Below are positions 51,501-60,674 of a stretch of 64,000 nt of DNA, one piece after another (position 1 is the first letter of the stretch; the number at the start of each line of letters is the position of its first letter). The DNA comes from Heterotrichella gracilis. Its lineage: Eukaryota; Sar; Xanthophyceae; Tribonematales; Xanthonemataceae. The stretch covers positions 23,039-87,038 of the forward strand of contig JAULBX010017859.1 of NCBI GenBank assembly GCA_032358255.1, read 5' to 3'. The notes under the pieces were generated by a model, which saw only the letters and a program-made list of their open reading frames with translations, was not told where the DNA came from and did no database searches. Position numbers and translations under genes: made by a program.

Positions 51501-54204
51501 TTCATTAATAACGTATTTTGATTGGGCTAATTGGATGGAACGAGATGGGGGAGGATCAGATACAAAAATCATGTCTAACCTTTTGAGTTTTACCACAGAT
51601 AAAACTAAATACAAGGCCGGAGAAGAAGTGAAAGTGATATTGCCATCTCCAAAAAACGGAAGAGCACTCATTACTATTGAAAATGGCACAAAAGTTTTGG
51701 AAGCTCATTGGCTTGAAACGGAGAAAGGAAGCACGGTTTATAAATTTAAGGTCACACCACAAATGGCTCCTAACGTATATGTGCATGTTTCTTTAATTCA
51801 ACCGCATTCCCGAACCAATGATCTGCCAATTCGTTTGTATGGCGTTTTACCAATTACGATCGACGACCCTGCTTCTCATCTCAAACCAATTTTGACAATG
51901 GCCTCGGTATTAGAACCTGAAAAAAATGTAGACATAACTGTATCTGAAGAAAATAACAAAGAAATGGCATTCACATTAGCTGTTGTAGATGAAGGGCTTT
52001 TGGATATTACCCGTTTTAAAACACCTGAACCGCACGCAAGTTTTTACTCAAAAGAAGCACTGGGAGTCAAAACATGGGATGTATACGACAATGTTATTGG
52101 TGCTTTTGGTGCAGACCTAGAACGAATACTGAGTATTGGTGGTGATGGAAATGCAACAAATGGCGATGGAGCAAAAGCAAATCGATTTAAACCTATGGTT
52201 CGTTTTTTTGGTCCTTTTCATTTGAATGCTGGTGAGAAAAAGAATATTCGTTTTAAAATGCCAATGTATGTGGGTTCGGTCAGAACAATGGTTATTGCAG
52301 GCAGTAAGGGAGCTTATGGTCACGCTGAAAAAACAACAGCAGTAAAAGCACCCTTAATGTTACTTGGCACTTTGCCTCGTGTGTTAAGTGTTACTGAAGA
52401 AGTAAAACTGCCTGTCTCAATATTTGGTGGAGATAAAAATATTGGCCAAACAACAATAAAAGTAGAAGTGAATGGACTTCTACAAGTAATCGGTGAAAAT
52501 AATCAGAAAGTAATGATCGCGAAAAATGATGAAAAACTAGCGAAATTCGATCTTAAGGTCAAAAACCTTACTGGGATTGCAAAAATAAAAATCACTGCCA
52601 ACGGTGGCGGCCATTCAGCTAAATATGAACTGGAATTGGATATTAGAAATCCAAATCCTTACGAAACTAGCATCAAAGATTTTTTTATAGAATCAGGTAA
52701 ATCAATAAAAGAATCCTACACACCATTCGGTATGGCCGGAACTAATACGGGTTTACTTGAAATTTCTACTATTCCTCCAATCAACATGGATGAACGTTTG
52801 CGTTACCTCATTTCATATCCACATGGATGTATTGAACAAACAACCTCTCAAACTTTTGCTCAACTTTATTTGAATGATATTCTTGATCTTTCTCCCGAAC
52901 GTAAAACTTCTGTTGAAAACAATATCAAAGCTGGTATCGATCGATTGCGTAAGTTTCAATTAAATTCAGGTGGAATGTCTTATTGGCCAGGTAATACCTC
53001 TGAAGACGATTGGGGGACTTCTTATGCTGGTCATTTTCTTATCTGCGCAGAAAAAAAAGGATACATCTTGCCTGCCGGTTTTAAAAAGAACTGGATTAGT
53101 TATCAACAAAGCAAAGCACAGAATTTCGAGATGAATCGGAATAGTTATTATTATGACGATGAAACGCAAGCCTATCGTTTGTATGTTTTAGCACTTGCTA
53201 ATAATCCTGTAATTGGCGCCATGAATCGATTAAGGGAATTCAAAAACCTTTCCAGTCAAGCGCAGTGGATGTTAGCTGCCGCTTATGCGCAAATAGGGCA
53301 ATTAGATGAGGCTTCTAAACTCATTAATGATCTTCCATCCCAAGTCGCCTCTTATCATGTAAATTATTACACCTATGGCTCCTCTGAGCGCGATTTGGCA
53401 ATAATTCTTCAAACCATGTGTTTGATGAATAGAAAACAACAAGCCTTTTCTCAACTAAAAAAAGTATCTGAATTTCTCTCCAAGAAAAATTGGTTGAGTA
53501 CACAAACTACCGCTTTTGGATTAGTAGCCGTAGCGGATTTTATTACCAAATTCGGTGGTCCTTCAGCCTTGCAGGCAAAATGCATGGTGAATGGTCAAGA
53601 AATTAGTCTCGAGGGAAAAAGCCCGATTTTGCAAGTTCCAATTCCATTTAAGGGCAATGCAGGAGGAAACTATTCAATTGAAAATAAAGGAACAGGTGTG
53701 ATCTACCTGAAATATGTTAACCGTGGAAAACCACCGGTGGGTGAAGAAAATGAAGCCAATGAAAACATTAGCGCCTCAGTCGTATATAAAGATATGTCAG
53801 GGGCGCCTATTGATCCAACCGAGATTATTCAGGGAACAAATTTTATGGTTTCTGTGAACGTTAAAAATTTAGGCATGGTAGGCACGGTTCGAAATATTGC
53901 CTTGAATAACTACATTCCATCAGGTTGGGAGATACACAATGCCAGGTTAGATGATAATGAAGCTACTTTAAAAAGTTCTAGTTTTACTTATCAGGATATT
54001 CGTGACGATAGGGTAATGACCTATTTTGACTTGAATACACATGAAAGCAAAACCTTCAATATTTTGGTAAATGCCAGTTACGAAGGAAAATATTATTTAC
54101 CTGGCGTGAATGTGGAGGCGATGTACGACAATACAGTGTTCGCGCGTAAAAAGGGACAATGGATCAAAGTCGTGAAGAACAGTTCAGGACAGGCTAACAA
54201 ATAA
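48577..54204 (+). CDS. Bacterial alpha-2-macroglobulin with thioester
   Basis: Protein of 1875 residues. An N-terminal hydrophobic helix (about 8-24) without Cys suggests a membrane anchor rather than the lipid anchor of Escherichia coli YfhM. MG-type beta domains follow, including the MG2 block (RGVWRPGDSLFLNFILEDKLG, about 645-665) and VVDEGLLDITRFKTPEP (about 1137). The thioester motif GCIEQ (Cys1418 to Gln1421) is intact within YPHGCIEQTTSQ, and the TED helices follow. Such proteins trap attacking proteases in the periplasm. The adjacent pbpC is the usual partner. Residues about 469-515 form an acidic, Tyr/Asn-rich insert (EEEKGDEE, NYYYDEDEEYNWED) that is unlike the rest. Confidence 0.95.
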   Translation: MKPSKTKFIILTTLIVAIVALLLYKINSEKGLSSPETVTYSVDPEFASYISSFTSGFISSNSTIKIKLSKEASGTTELNTPLKENYFSFEPSIEGLTVWKDAQTLEFTPKEPLKGGQVYRAIFYLNKLVEVKKSLEEFQFQFQTVQQSLQLQSNDLKCYHSGDFNFYSLSGNVSTADKADKIRLEKTLLASLDNKSLNIKWMHDENGTIHRFLIDSIERPATKDATLLLSCDGKEIGVTYTSNAQYNVPKKESFVLINTKVVTESDPYVLLNFSNPVDQNRSLEGLISMSGLSELKYIINQNQVLIYPVNTKTGTYILKVDAGVKDARGQNLGKSSEHSIVFSQVNPEVRFSGNGNILPSTNGLSLPFETVNLRAVDVTIVKIYENNVLQFLQNNSFDGSYQLAQVGKKIVSKRISLGISNPADFGVWKKFSLDLSTLMKSEPGAIYRVSLSFRKSYSTFPCLGNPLDDKFEMEEVKEEKGDEEVSYFNSYNNEYSSNYYYDEDEEYNWEDRNDPCKAYYYIRQENTVSKNILASDLGLTIKKGNDGSLLVVANDLISSKPLNSVSIELYDYQKQLIQKASTNSEGMAFISPEHKPYFIIAKHNKQFSYLRLDDGATLPLSMFEVSGDAIKKGVKGFIYGERGVWRPGDSLFLNFILEDKLGSLPAGHPVNFNLYNPQGQLYKRLLLNKSVDGFYNFSTSTDKNAPTGLWTAEVKIGSLRFTKSIRIETIMPNRLKIDLNFGNTKLIKVNASNTIKLHTNWLTGAVARNLAVKVNVALTPVKTEFAKFNDYVFDNTTIRFEAQNVSLFDDKVNEEGNANIPLDIDLQSSAPGMLRAAFHTQVFEPGGAFSVDRFNITYSPYSVYAGIKLPEGEKNTGILYTDKDHLIEIATVDANGNAVSRTNMKFELYKLEWRWWWDQYDSDLANYATDEYHKPVQNQNFSTKNGKASLKINVHENDWGRYLIRVIDLDGGHVSSLITYFDWANWMERDGGGSDTKIMSNLLSFTTDKTKYKAGEEVKVILPSPKNGRALITIENGTKVLEAHWLETEKGSTVYKFKVTPQMAPNVYVHVSLIQPHSRTNDLPIRLYGVLPITIDDPASHLKPILTMASVLEPEKNVDITVSEENNKEMAFTLAVVDEGLLDITRFKTPEPHASFYSKEALGVKTWDVYDNVIGAFGADLERILSIGGDGNATNGDGAKANRFKPMVRFFGPFHLNAGEKKNIRFKMPMYVGSVRTMVIAGSKGAYGHAEKTTAVKAPLMLLGTLPRVLSVTEEVKLPVSIFGGDKNIGQTTIKVEVNGLLQVIGENNQKVMIAKNDEKLAKFDLKVKNLTGIAKIKITANGGGHSAKYELELDIRNPNPYETSIKDFFIESGKSIKESYTPFGMAGTNTGLLEISTIPPINMDERLRYLISYPHGCIEQTTSQTFAQLYLNDILDLSPERKTSVENNIKAGIDRLRKFQLNSGGMSYWPGNTSEDDWGTSYAGHFLICAEKKGYILPAGFKKNWISYQQSKAQNFEMNRNSYYYDDETQAYRLYVLALANNPVIGAMNRLREFKNLSSQAQWMLAAAYAQIGQLDEASKLINDLPSQVASYHVNYYTYGSSERDLAIILQTMCLMNRKQQAFSQLKKVSEFLSKKNWLSTQTTAFGLVAVADFITKFGGPSALQAKCMVNGQEISLEGKSPILQVPIPFKGNAGGNYSIENKGTGVIYLKYVNRGKPPVGEENEANENISASVVYKDMSGAPIDPTEIIQGTNFMVSVNVKNLGMVGTVRNIALNNYIPSGWEIHNARLDDNEATLKSSSFTYQDIRDDRVMTYFDLNTHESKTFNILVNASYEGKYYLPGVNVEAMYDNTVFARKKGQWIKVVKNSSGQANK

Positions 54205-56561
54205 TGAATGCGTTTTTAGTTAAGTATAAATTTAAGCTTGCGTTTAGTTGTTTTCTTCTTGTGCTTTATTGGTTATGGCTTCCTTCAAAATTAATTGACC
54301 ATAACTCGAGCGCAGTTTTACTGGATGAGAACAACGAATTATTGGCTGCTCAAATTGCTGACGATGGTCAATGGCGCTTCCCACCAAGTGACAGCGTTCC
54401 TTATAAATTCAGCAACTGCGTTTTAACTTTTGAGGATGAGTATTTTTGGTATCATCCCGGATTTAACCCTATATCAATTTTTAAATCTTTCCGTAGAAAT
54501 TTAGGCTCATCAAAGATCAAACGCGGTGGTAGCACAATAACCATGCAGTTGGCAAGAATGATGCGTAAGAACAGATCACGCACTTATTACCAAAAATTCG
54601 TAGAGCTGCTTTTAGCAGTACGTATTGAACTTTCTTATAAAAAAACCTCTATTTTAAATTTGTATTGCAGTCATGCTCCATTTGGAAGTAACGTGGTGGG
54701 GCTCACAGCGGCCTCCTGGCGTTATTTCGGCAGAGGTCCTGAAAGGCTTTCTTGGGCTGAATCTGCAGTTTTGGCCGTGCTTCCAAATGCACCTTCTCTC
54801 ATTTATCCTGGAAAGAATCAAGGAAAATTGCTTAAAAAACGTAATACACTTTTGCAAAAGCTTTTTCAAAAAAAACTAATAGATGCCTCAACTTATGAGC
54901 TGGCAATACTAGAGCCTTTGCCGCAGAAACCTTATTCAATCCCCCAAATAGCTCCTCATTTGCTCACTAAATGTATTCAGGCGAAATTCAATACCAATGA
55001 GTTTCATACTACCATTAAAAAAAACATTCAGCTTCAAATAACCGATTTATTGAACAAGCAAGTGCAAAGTTTGTCAAACAATCAGATCCATAATGCTTGT
55101 GCATTGGTAATGGAAACAGAAACCGGCCAGGTGATTGCCTATGTTGGAAATAGTTTTTCAAAAACAAATGATTATGAAAATTATGTGGATATAATTCAAG
55201 CGCCTCGTAGCACTGGAAGTATCCTAAAACCTTTTTTGTATGCCTTTATGCTCAATGAGAATAAGATTTTACCGGCTAGCTTATTAGAAGATGTTCCGGC
55301 GAGGTATGGATCTTATGGGCCAAAAAACTTTTATTTGACTTACGATGGTTTAGTACCAGCCAACCAAGCTCTCGCACGATCGTTAAATGTGCCGGCTGTA
55401 AAAATGCTTCAGGAATATGGAACGCCTAAATTTCATCAACGCTTGAAACAACTTGGCTTTACGAGCTTCACTAAAAGTCCCGACCATTATGGACTTTCTC
55501 TCATTTTAGGTGGAGGTGAAGCTAAACTCTGGGATATTGCCGGAGCTTATGCCTCTATGGCGCGTGCTCTCATTCGTTATTCATCCAATAGGAAACTGTA
55601 TGCTGAAAACAGTTATCATCCACCAATCATTTTGCAAAGTGAAATACGCGATATGGAATCGGCAAAAATGCAAACAGATCTGCTTAACGCCTCTTCTATT
55701 TATTTTACATTTCAGGCTATGACTGAATTGGTAAGACCTCAAGACTATGTGGGATGGCAACAATTTCTTTCCAAAAATCGTATCGCCTGGAAAACAGGAA
55801 CCAGCTTTGGCTTCAGAGATGCCTGGTCAGTTGGTCTTAATCCAAAATACACAGTGGCAGTTTGGGTTGGCAATGCAGACGGCGAGGGGAGACCCGAATT
55901 AACAGGCACTGCTGCTGCCGCACCTCTCATGTTCTCAATTTTTAATATTCTAGGTTCAAGTAAATGGTTTCAAACTCCAACAGGCGATCTTAAAAAAATA
56001 AAGGTTTGCAAACACAGTGGCTACAAGGCTTCTGAGATCTGTGAACAAACAGAGTACCGTGAGTATCCCAACGGATCTGAGAAAACAAAGGTTTGCCCAT
56101 TTCATAAACTTATTCATCTTGATGAAACAGGCAGATACCGCGTTAACAGCAATTGTTATCCTGTAAGCAAAATGTTACACAAAGCCTGGTTTGTTCCTAC
56201 ACCTTCACAGGAATACTTTTTTAAACAACAAAGTTTATTCTATAAGCCATTACCGCCTTATTTAGAAGGGTGTCAGAATGATTTAATACATTCTCAAATG
56301 GAAATCATTTACCCCAAAGAGGCTTACCAGATCTATGTTCCAATTGATCAAAGTGGCGAAAAGAGTACTTGTGTTTTTAAAGCCACCCATAAAATAAAAG
56401 AGGCGATTTTGTACTGGCATTTAGACGGAGAATTTGTGGGAACCACACAAAAATTCCATCAGATATCATTAAGTCCATCCAAAGGGTCGCATTTACTTGA
56501 GATAAATGATGAGAGTGGCGAAAGTGTCAAATGTCACTTCGAAATTCTTCAAAAAGAGTAA
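54204..56561 (+). CDS. pbpC: Penicillin-binding protein 1C
   Basis: Class A penicillin-binding protein of 785 residues. After a membrane anchor (about 10-28) comes the GT51 transglycosylase domain with TFEDEYFWYHPG (catalytic Glu, about 75-86) and RGGSTITMQLARM. The transpeptidase domain has SxxK in STGSILKPF (Ser339, Lys342), a SLNVPAV segment (SxN box) and KTGTSFGFRDAW (Lys530). The end (about 690-785) is a BiPBP_C-type beta domain, specific to PbpC. Its ATG overlaps the last base of the macroglobulin stop codon, so the two are co-translated; together they would repair the wall and guard it when the envelope is breached. Confidence 0.95.
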   Translation: MNAFLVKYKFKLAFSCFLLVLYWLWLPSKLIDHNSSAVLLDENNELLAAQIADDGQWRFPPSDSVPYKFSNCVLTFEDEYFWYHPGFNPISIFKSFRRNLGSSKIKRGGSTITMQLARMMRKNRSRTYYQKFVELLLAVRIELSYKKTSILNLYCSHAPFGSNVVGLTAASWRYFGRGPERLSWAESAVLAVLPNAPSLIYPGKNQGKLLKKRNTLLQKLFQKKLIDASTYELAILEPLPQKPYSIPQIAPHLLTKCIQAKFNTNEFHTTIKKNIQLQITDLLNKQVQSLSNNQIHNACALVMETETGQVIAYVGNSFSKTNDYENYVDIIQAPRSTGSILKPFLYAFMLNENKILPASLLEDVPARYGSYGPKNFYLTYDGLVPANQALARSLNVPAVKMLQEYGTPKFHQRLKQLGFTSFTKSPDHYGLSLILGGGEAKLWDIAGAYASMARALIRYSSNRKLYAENSYHPPIILQSEIRDMESAKMQTDLLNASSIYFTFQAMTELVRPQDYVGWQQFLSKNRIAWKTGTSFGFRDAWSVGLNPKYTVAVWVGNADGEGRPELTGTAAAAPLMFSIFNILGSSKWFQTPTGDLKKIKVCKHSGYKASEICEQTEYREYPNGSEKTKVCPFHKLIHLDETGRYRVNSNCYPVSKMLHKAWFVPTPSQEYFFKQQSLFYKPLPPYLEGCQNDLIHSQMEIIYPKEAYQIYVPIDQSGEKSTCVFKATHKIKEAILYWHLDGEFVGTTQKFHQISLSPSKGSHLLEINDESGESVKCHFEILQKE

Positions 56562-56726
56562 AAAACACTAAACGCTTAAAAATCAATTACTAATAATTGT
56601 GCGGCTTTATTACTTCCTCTTTTTGTCAAATTAGTTGACTTTTAATTTTTCTGTTAAATTTTTCAAACGCCTAGCCCTCAGTCCTTTAAAATATCCCAAT
56701 TCTACTTTATTTCTTTTATTTTAAAC

Positions 56727-56734
56727 TATATTTG
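56727..56734 (+). promoter_or_regulatory. Putative -7 element of rpsA
   Basis: TATATTTG followed by TACCCC matches TAnnTTTG; no TTG at the normal distance. If used, the leader before rpsA is about 118 bases, long enough for control by S1 itself, which is only a guess. Confidence 0.6.
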
Positions 56735-56858
56735 TACCCCGTTTTAACTAAGGCTTAAAACGTTTAATAATTATTGTTTAATCTCTCAAACCGGCCTTAG
56801 CGATTTGATACAACGTTAGTCATGAAGCGAAATTTTTCTGCTTCATGCAAAAATAAAA

Positions 56859-58652
56859 ATGGCAGAAAAAGCCCTGGTAACAGGTAATCCCGATTTCGAT
56901 TGGAACTCAATCGGAAAAAAACAAGACAATTATTCAGCAGAAGAAAAAGCGAAGTTGGATGAATTGTATTCACAAAAATTAAGCACTATTGCCGATCTTC
57001 AAATCATTGAAGGAGTAGTAGTAGCAAAAAACAACCGTGAAGTGGTTGTAAACATTGGTTATAAATCAGATGGTGTTGTTGCTCTTTCAGAGTTTCGCTA
57101 TAATCCGGATTTAAAAGTTGGTGACAAAATTGAAGTGTTTATTGATCAGGCAGAAGATTTGCAAGGTCAGTTAGTACTTTCTCACAAAAAAGCACGTGCC
57201 GGCAAAAGCTGGGATCGCGTTAACGAAGCTCTTAACAATGATGAGATCATTAAAGGATTCGTTAAATGCCGTACTAAAGGTGGTTTGATCGTTGATGTAT
57301 TTGGTATTGAAGCATTCTTACCGGGTTCACAAATTGATGTAAAACCTATCCGCGATTACGATGTTTACGTTGGTAAAACAATGGAATTCAAAGTGGTTAA
57401 GATCAACAATGAATTCAAAAACGTAGTGGTTTCTCACAAAGCTTTAATTGAAGCTGAATTAGAAAGCCAAAAACGTGATATCATCTCTAAATTAGAAAAA
57501 GGACAAGTGTTAGAAGGTACTGTGAAAAACATTACTTCGTACGGTGTGTTCATTGATTTAGGTGGTGTTGACGGTTTAATTCACATTACCGATTTATCTT
57601 GGGGTCGTATTAATCACCCGGAAGAGATCGTTAAATTAGATGAGAAAATTCAGGTAGTAATTCTTGAATTTGATGACGATAAAAAACGTATTGCTTTAGG
57701 TTTAAAACAATTAACTCCGCACCCTTGGGAAGCTTTAAGTACCGAAGTGAAAGTAGGAGATAAGATCAAAGGAAAAGTAGTTGTGATCAATGATTACGGC
57801 GCATTTATCGAGATCGCTCCGGGAGTTGAAGGTTTAGTTCACGTAAGTGAAATGAGCTGGAGCCAGCATTTACGTAGCGCTCAGGAATTTGTGAAAATTG
57901 GTGATGAGATCGAAGCATTGATCTTAACATTAGACCGCGAAGAGCGTAAAATGAGTTTAGGTATGAAACAATTAACTCCTGATCCTTGGAATATGATCAT
58001 GGAGAAATACGCTAAAGGTTCTAAACACACTGGTACCGTTCGTAACTTCACTAACTTCGGCGTATTCGTTGAATTAGAAGAAGGTGTTGATGGTTTAGTT
58101 CACATCTCTGATCTTTCATGGAGCAAGAAAATCAAGCATCCAAGTGAGTTCTGTAAAGTAGGTGAGAAAATGGAAGTAGTGGTATTGGAAATTGATGGCG
58201 AAAACCGCCGTTTATCTCTAGGTCACAAACAAATGGAAGAAAATCCATGGGATGTTTTCGAAACGATCTTTACAGTTGATTCTATTCACAAAGGAACCGT
58301 TACTTCAGTAAACGATAAAGGTGCTTTAATTGGTTTAACCTATGGTGTTGAAGGATTCTGTCCTTCACGTCACTTAAACAAAATTGATGGTACATCTTTA
58401 AAAGCAGAAGAAGTTGCCGATTTCAAAGTGATCGAATTCAGCAAAGACGCAAAACGCATCGTTGTTTCTCACGCTCGTTTACACGAAGAAGTGAAAGAAG
58501 AAGCAAGAAAAGTAGAGAAAGCTACTAAAAAAGCTGATTTTGAAGACAGTAAAAAAGCCGTTAAAAAAGTAAAAGATAGCCAGGAAAAAACCACTTTAGG
58601 TGATATCTCCGCTCTGTCTGACTTAAAAGATAAATTAGACGGTAAAAAATAG
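56859..58652 (+). CDS. rpsA: 30S ribosomal protein S1
   Basis: RNA-binding protein of 597 residues that helps mRNA bind the 30S subunit. Six S1 domains can be told apart, the clearest being repeats 3-5 with the pattern GTVKNITSYGVFIDLGGVDGLIHITDLSWG, KGKVVVINDYGAFIEIAPGVEGLVHVSEMSW and TVRNFTNFGVFVELEEGVDGLVHISDLSW. The Lys-rich tail (about 548-597) is a feature of the phylum's S1. As Bacteroidota hardly use Shine-Dalgarno pairing, S1 may bear more of the start-site choice. Codons are strongly biased, as expected of a highly expressed gene. Confidence 0.97.
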   Translation: MAEKALVTGNPDFDWNSIGKKQDNYSAEEKAKLDELYSQKLSTIADLQIIEGVVVAKNNREVVVNIGYKSDGVVALSEFRYNPDLKVGDKIEVFIDQAEDLQGQLVLSHKKARAGKSWDRVNEALNNDEIIKGFVKCRTKGGLIVDVFGIEAFLPGSQIDVKPIRDYDVYVGKTMEFKVVKINNEFKNVVVSHKALIEAELESQKRDIISKLEKGQVLEGTVKNITSYGVFIDLGGVDGLIHITDLSWGRINHPEEIVKLDEKIQVVILEFDDDKKRIALGLKQLTPHPWEALSTEVKVGDKIKGKVVVINDYGAFIEIAPGVEGLVHVSEMSWSQHLRSAQEFVKIGDEIEALILTLDREERKMSLGMKQLTPDPWNMIMEKYAKGSKHTGTVRNFTNFGVFVELEEGVDGLVHISDLSWSKKIKHPSEFCKVGEKMEVVVLEIDGENRRLSLGHKQMEENPWDVFETIFTVDSIHKGTVTSVNDKGALIGLTYGVEGFCPSRHLNKIDGTSLKAEEVADFKVIEFSKDAKRIVVSHARLHEEVKEEARKVEKATKKADFEDSKKAVKKVKDSQEKTTLGDISALSDLKDKLDGKK

Positions 58653-58749
58653 TGATTTTATTGGATTTGTCATGCTGAACTTGTTTCAGCATCTCATCTG
58701 GTTTATCACCACTAAAAAAACTCCCAATAACGACGTGTCGTTTAAGGGC

Positions 58750-58780
58750 AACTAAAAACCTCGCCGGGTTTTTAGTTTTT
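58750..58780 (+). terminator. First of two terminators after rpsA
   Basis: AACTAAAAACC (58750-58760) and GGTTTTTAGTT (58767-58777) form an 11-pair hairpin with a six-base loop and a T tail, about 100 bases past the rpsA stop. Confidence 0.8.
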
Positions 58781-58787
58781 GAGAGCC

Positions 58788-58818
58788 AAAACCCGCCCCT
58801 TATAAGGCGGGTTTTTGG
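58788..58818 (+). terminator. Second of two terminators after rpsA
   Basis: AAAACCCGCC (58788-58797) and GGCGGGTTTT (58806-58815) form a GC-rich ten-pair stem with an eight-base loop, followed by more T. Placed right after the first hairpin, it makes a tandem stop. The rest of the spacer (58653-59036) shows no gene. Confidence 0.88.
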
Positions 58819-59036
58819 TTTTATGGCAGCGTATCTTCTAAAGCAGAAAGTCTTCTCCTATTAGGCTTATTAAGGACTATAAACAGACCCACCCGGGCTA
58901 ATAATACTTGAATTCTTGATCATTAGTAGGGATTCTATCGCAAAGAATGATTTTTAATTTTTACCGCAATTGACACAATATTACCCTCTGTTTGCCGTTA
59001 TAAGCTAAAAACCAATAAAAATCTCAATTTGAGCCT

Positions 59037-59222
59037 ATGATGCAAACATTTACTTCACCATTCGAACATACTGCTAAAAAACAACCGGAAAAAGCCGTCA
59101 CTTTTAGCCAAAGCCCTTTAGAGCCTTCAGATGATTGTTTACAAAGTATTCTGAATTATAGTAAAAATTTAGAAGTAAAGCAGTCAAAACTGCTGTCGCA
59201 CTTCGAGTTTTTAAAGAGCTAA
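59037..59222 (+). CDS. Small hypothetical protein
   Basis: Frame of 61 residues (60 if the second Met, at 59040, is used): hydrophilic, no signal peptide or Cys pair, ending QSKLLSHFEFLKS. The regular mix of codons and a C-terminal helix (about 32-60, LQSILNYSKNLEVKQSKLLSHFEFL) make it plausible as a small cytosolic protein of a type I have seen as short conserved hypotheticals in the phylum, but no family name can be given. It lies alone between rpsA and the rpsL operon, and no fitting promoter was found. Confidence 0.55.
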   Translation: MMQTFTSPFEHTAKKQPEKAVTFSQSPLEPSDDCLQSILNYSKNLEVKQSKLLSHFEFLKS

Positions 59223-59683
59223 GCCGCTCCAACTCATCTAGCACCCCTTCGAACCATTAATTTTTGTTAAAAATCTTGGCTTCGTTTTATTTTTTTTCTT
59301 TTCGGCATTTTCACTAAAATGCCTGAGTAAACTTATTTTTCTTCGAGTTAAACCCAAAATGATACGTTTTTTGGCAAACAGACCAACAAAACGCACACAA
59401 TTCTGTATCGAGTAGATTGCCAATCGCTGCGTATTTTTGGCTGTATTTTGAGCTAAATTGCCCTTTAAGGACATTTTCTGACCTAATTCTCATAAAATCA
59501 TCCATAATTTAACAAAAAACAAGCCGATTTTGTATCGTTTTTTCGTTGAGTCATTGCGTTATTTTTTGAAGGCGAATTGACTTTTTCCATCACAAAAAAG
59601 GATTGAAAATTCCCGTTTTTTAATTTCAAAGGACGAACTGTGAAAAAAATGTTCAAAAAATCGAAAATAATTGCGCGAAAGCG
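59223..59683. other. Spacer before the rpsL operon, no supported gene
   Basis: AT-rich, 460 bases. Two overlapping minus-strand frames (62-78 residues) share bases in different frames and neither shows known motifs, a clear ribosome binding site or family features, so I do not call them. There are scattered AAAACG and TTTTTCG tracts but no clear repeat or hairpin. Confidence 0.5.
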
Positions 59684-59713
59684 TTGCAGGATGAAATAAT
59701 ATTACTATCTTTG
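59684..59713 (+). promoter_or_regulatory. Bacteroidota-type promoter of the rpsL-rpsG-fusA-rpsJ operon
   Basis: TTG at 59684-59686 and TATCTTTG at 59706-59713 are 19 bases apart, fitting the phylum consensus. The leader before rpsL would be about 55 bases. Confidence 0.87.
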
Positions 59714-59775
59714 CCGTCCCGTAAAAGGGAAATAAGCTGAAATACCAATAAAATCAAGTAATACAAGGAATTAAA

Positions 59776-60180
59776 ATGCCTACAATATCGCAATTAGTAA
59801 GAAAAGGTCGCACAAAACCGACCAACAAAAGTAAATCGGCCGCTTTGGACTCATGTCCACAACGCCGTGGCGTATGTACCAAGGTGTACACAACTACGCC
59901 CAAAAAACCTAACTCGGCAATGCGTAAGGTTGCCAAGGTTCGTTTAACTAACAAACAGGAGATAATCGCCTATATTCCGGGTGAGGGTCACAATTTGCAA
60001 GAACACTCCATCGTATTGGTGCGTGGTGGTCGTGTAAAAGACTTACCGGGTGTACGTTATCACATTGTTCGTGGAAGCCTTGACACCGCTGGTGTTGAAG
60101 GTCGTAAACAACAACGTTCAAAATATGGTACTAAACGTCCAAAAGCGGGTGCTGCTGCAGCGCCGGCTAAGAAAAAATAA
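59776..60180 (+). CDS. rpsL: 30S ribosomal protein S12
   Basis: Protein uS12 of 134 residues at the decoding centre. The core [28 protein letters not shown] and [35 protein letters not shown] is fully conserved. Lys43 in TPKKPNS is unchanged, i.e. the streptomycin-sensitive form. The tail ends in an Ala/Lys stretch ([10 protein letters not shown]). First gene of a four-gene operon. Confidence 0.98.
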   Translation: MPTISQLVRKGRTKPTNKSKSAALDSCPQRRGVCTKVYTTTPKKPNSAMRKVAKVRLTNKQEIIAYIPGEGHNLQEHSIVLVRGGRVKDLPGVRYHIVRGSLDTAGVEGRKQQRSKYGTKRPKAGAAAAPAKKK

Positions 60181-60198
60181 TATTAAAGTTTTAATAAA

Positions 60199-60666
60199 AT
60201 GAGAAAAGCCAGAGCAAAAAAGCGCGTGTTGTTACCTGATCCAATTTACAATGATACATTGGTAACCCGTTTTCTAAATAATTTAATGTACGATGGTAAG
60301 AAGAATACAGCTTCTGCCATTTTTCACGATGCTATCGGTATTGTTGCGAAACGCACAAACGAAGATGGATTAGAAGTGTGGAAAAAAGCACTTGCTAACG
60401 TAACACCTCAGGTTGAGGTTCGTTCTCGTCGTGTAGGTGGTTCTACTTTCCAGATCCCATCTGAAATTCGTCCTGATCGTAAAGTGTCTATGGCCATGAA
60501 ATGGTTAATATCGTATTCACGTAAACGTAACGAAAAATCAATGGCTCAGAAATTAGCCGGTGAAATCGTTGCTGCTTCTAAAGAAGAAGGTGCTTCTTTC
60601 AAGAAAAAAGAAGATATCCACAAAATGGCAGAAGCCAACAAAGCATTTTCACACTTTAGATTTTAA
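60199..60666 (+). CDS. rpsG: 30S ribosomal protein S7
   Basis: Protein uS7 of 155 residues that starts assembly of the 30S head. It begins [19 protein letters not shown] and carries [20 protein letters not shown], the conserved [30 protein letters not shown], and [17 protein letters not shown]. It follows rpsL by 18 bases. Confidence 0.98.
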   Translation: MRKARAKKRVLLPDPIYNDTLVTRFLNNLMYDGKKNTASAIFHDAIGIVAKRTNEDGLEVWKKALANVTPQVEVRSRRVGGSTFQIPSEIRPDRKVSMAMKWLISYSRKRNEKSMAQKLAGEIVAASKEEGASFKKKEDIHKMAEANKAFSHFRF

Positions 60667-60674
60667 TTCATAAA

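Noticed and set aside
59238-59505. Two overlapping minus-strand frames of 78 and 63 codons
   Set aside because: They use the same bases in two frames, show no recognisable motif and have no promoter; kept only as an open question in the findings.
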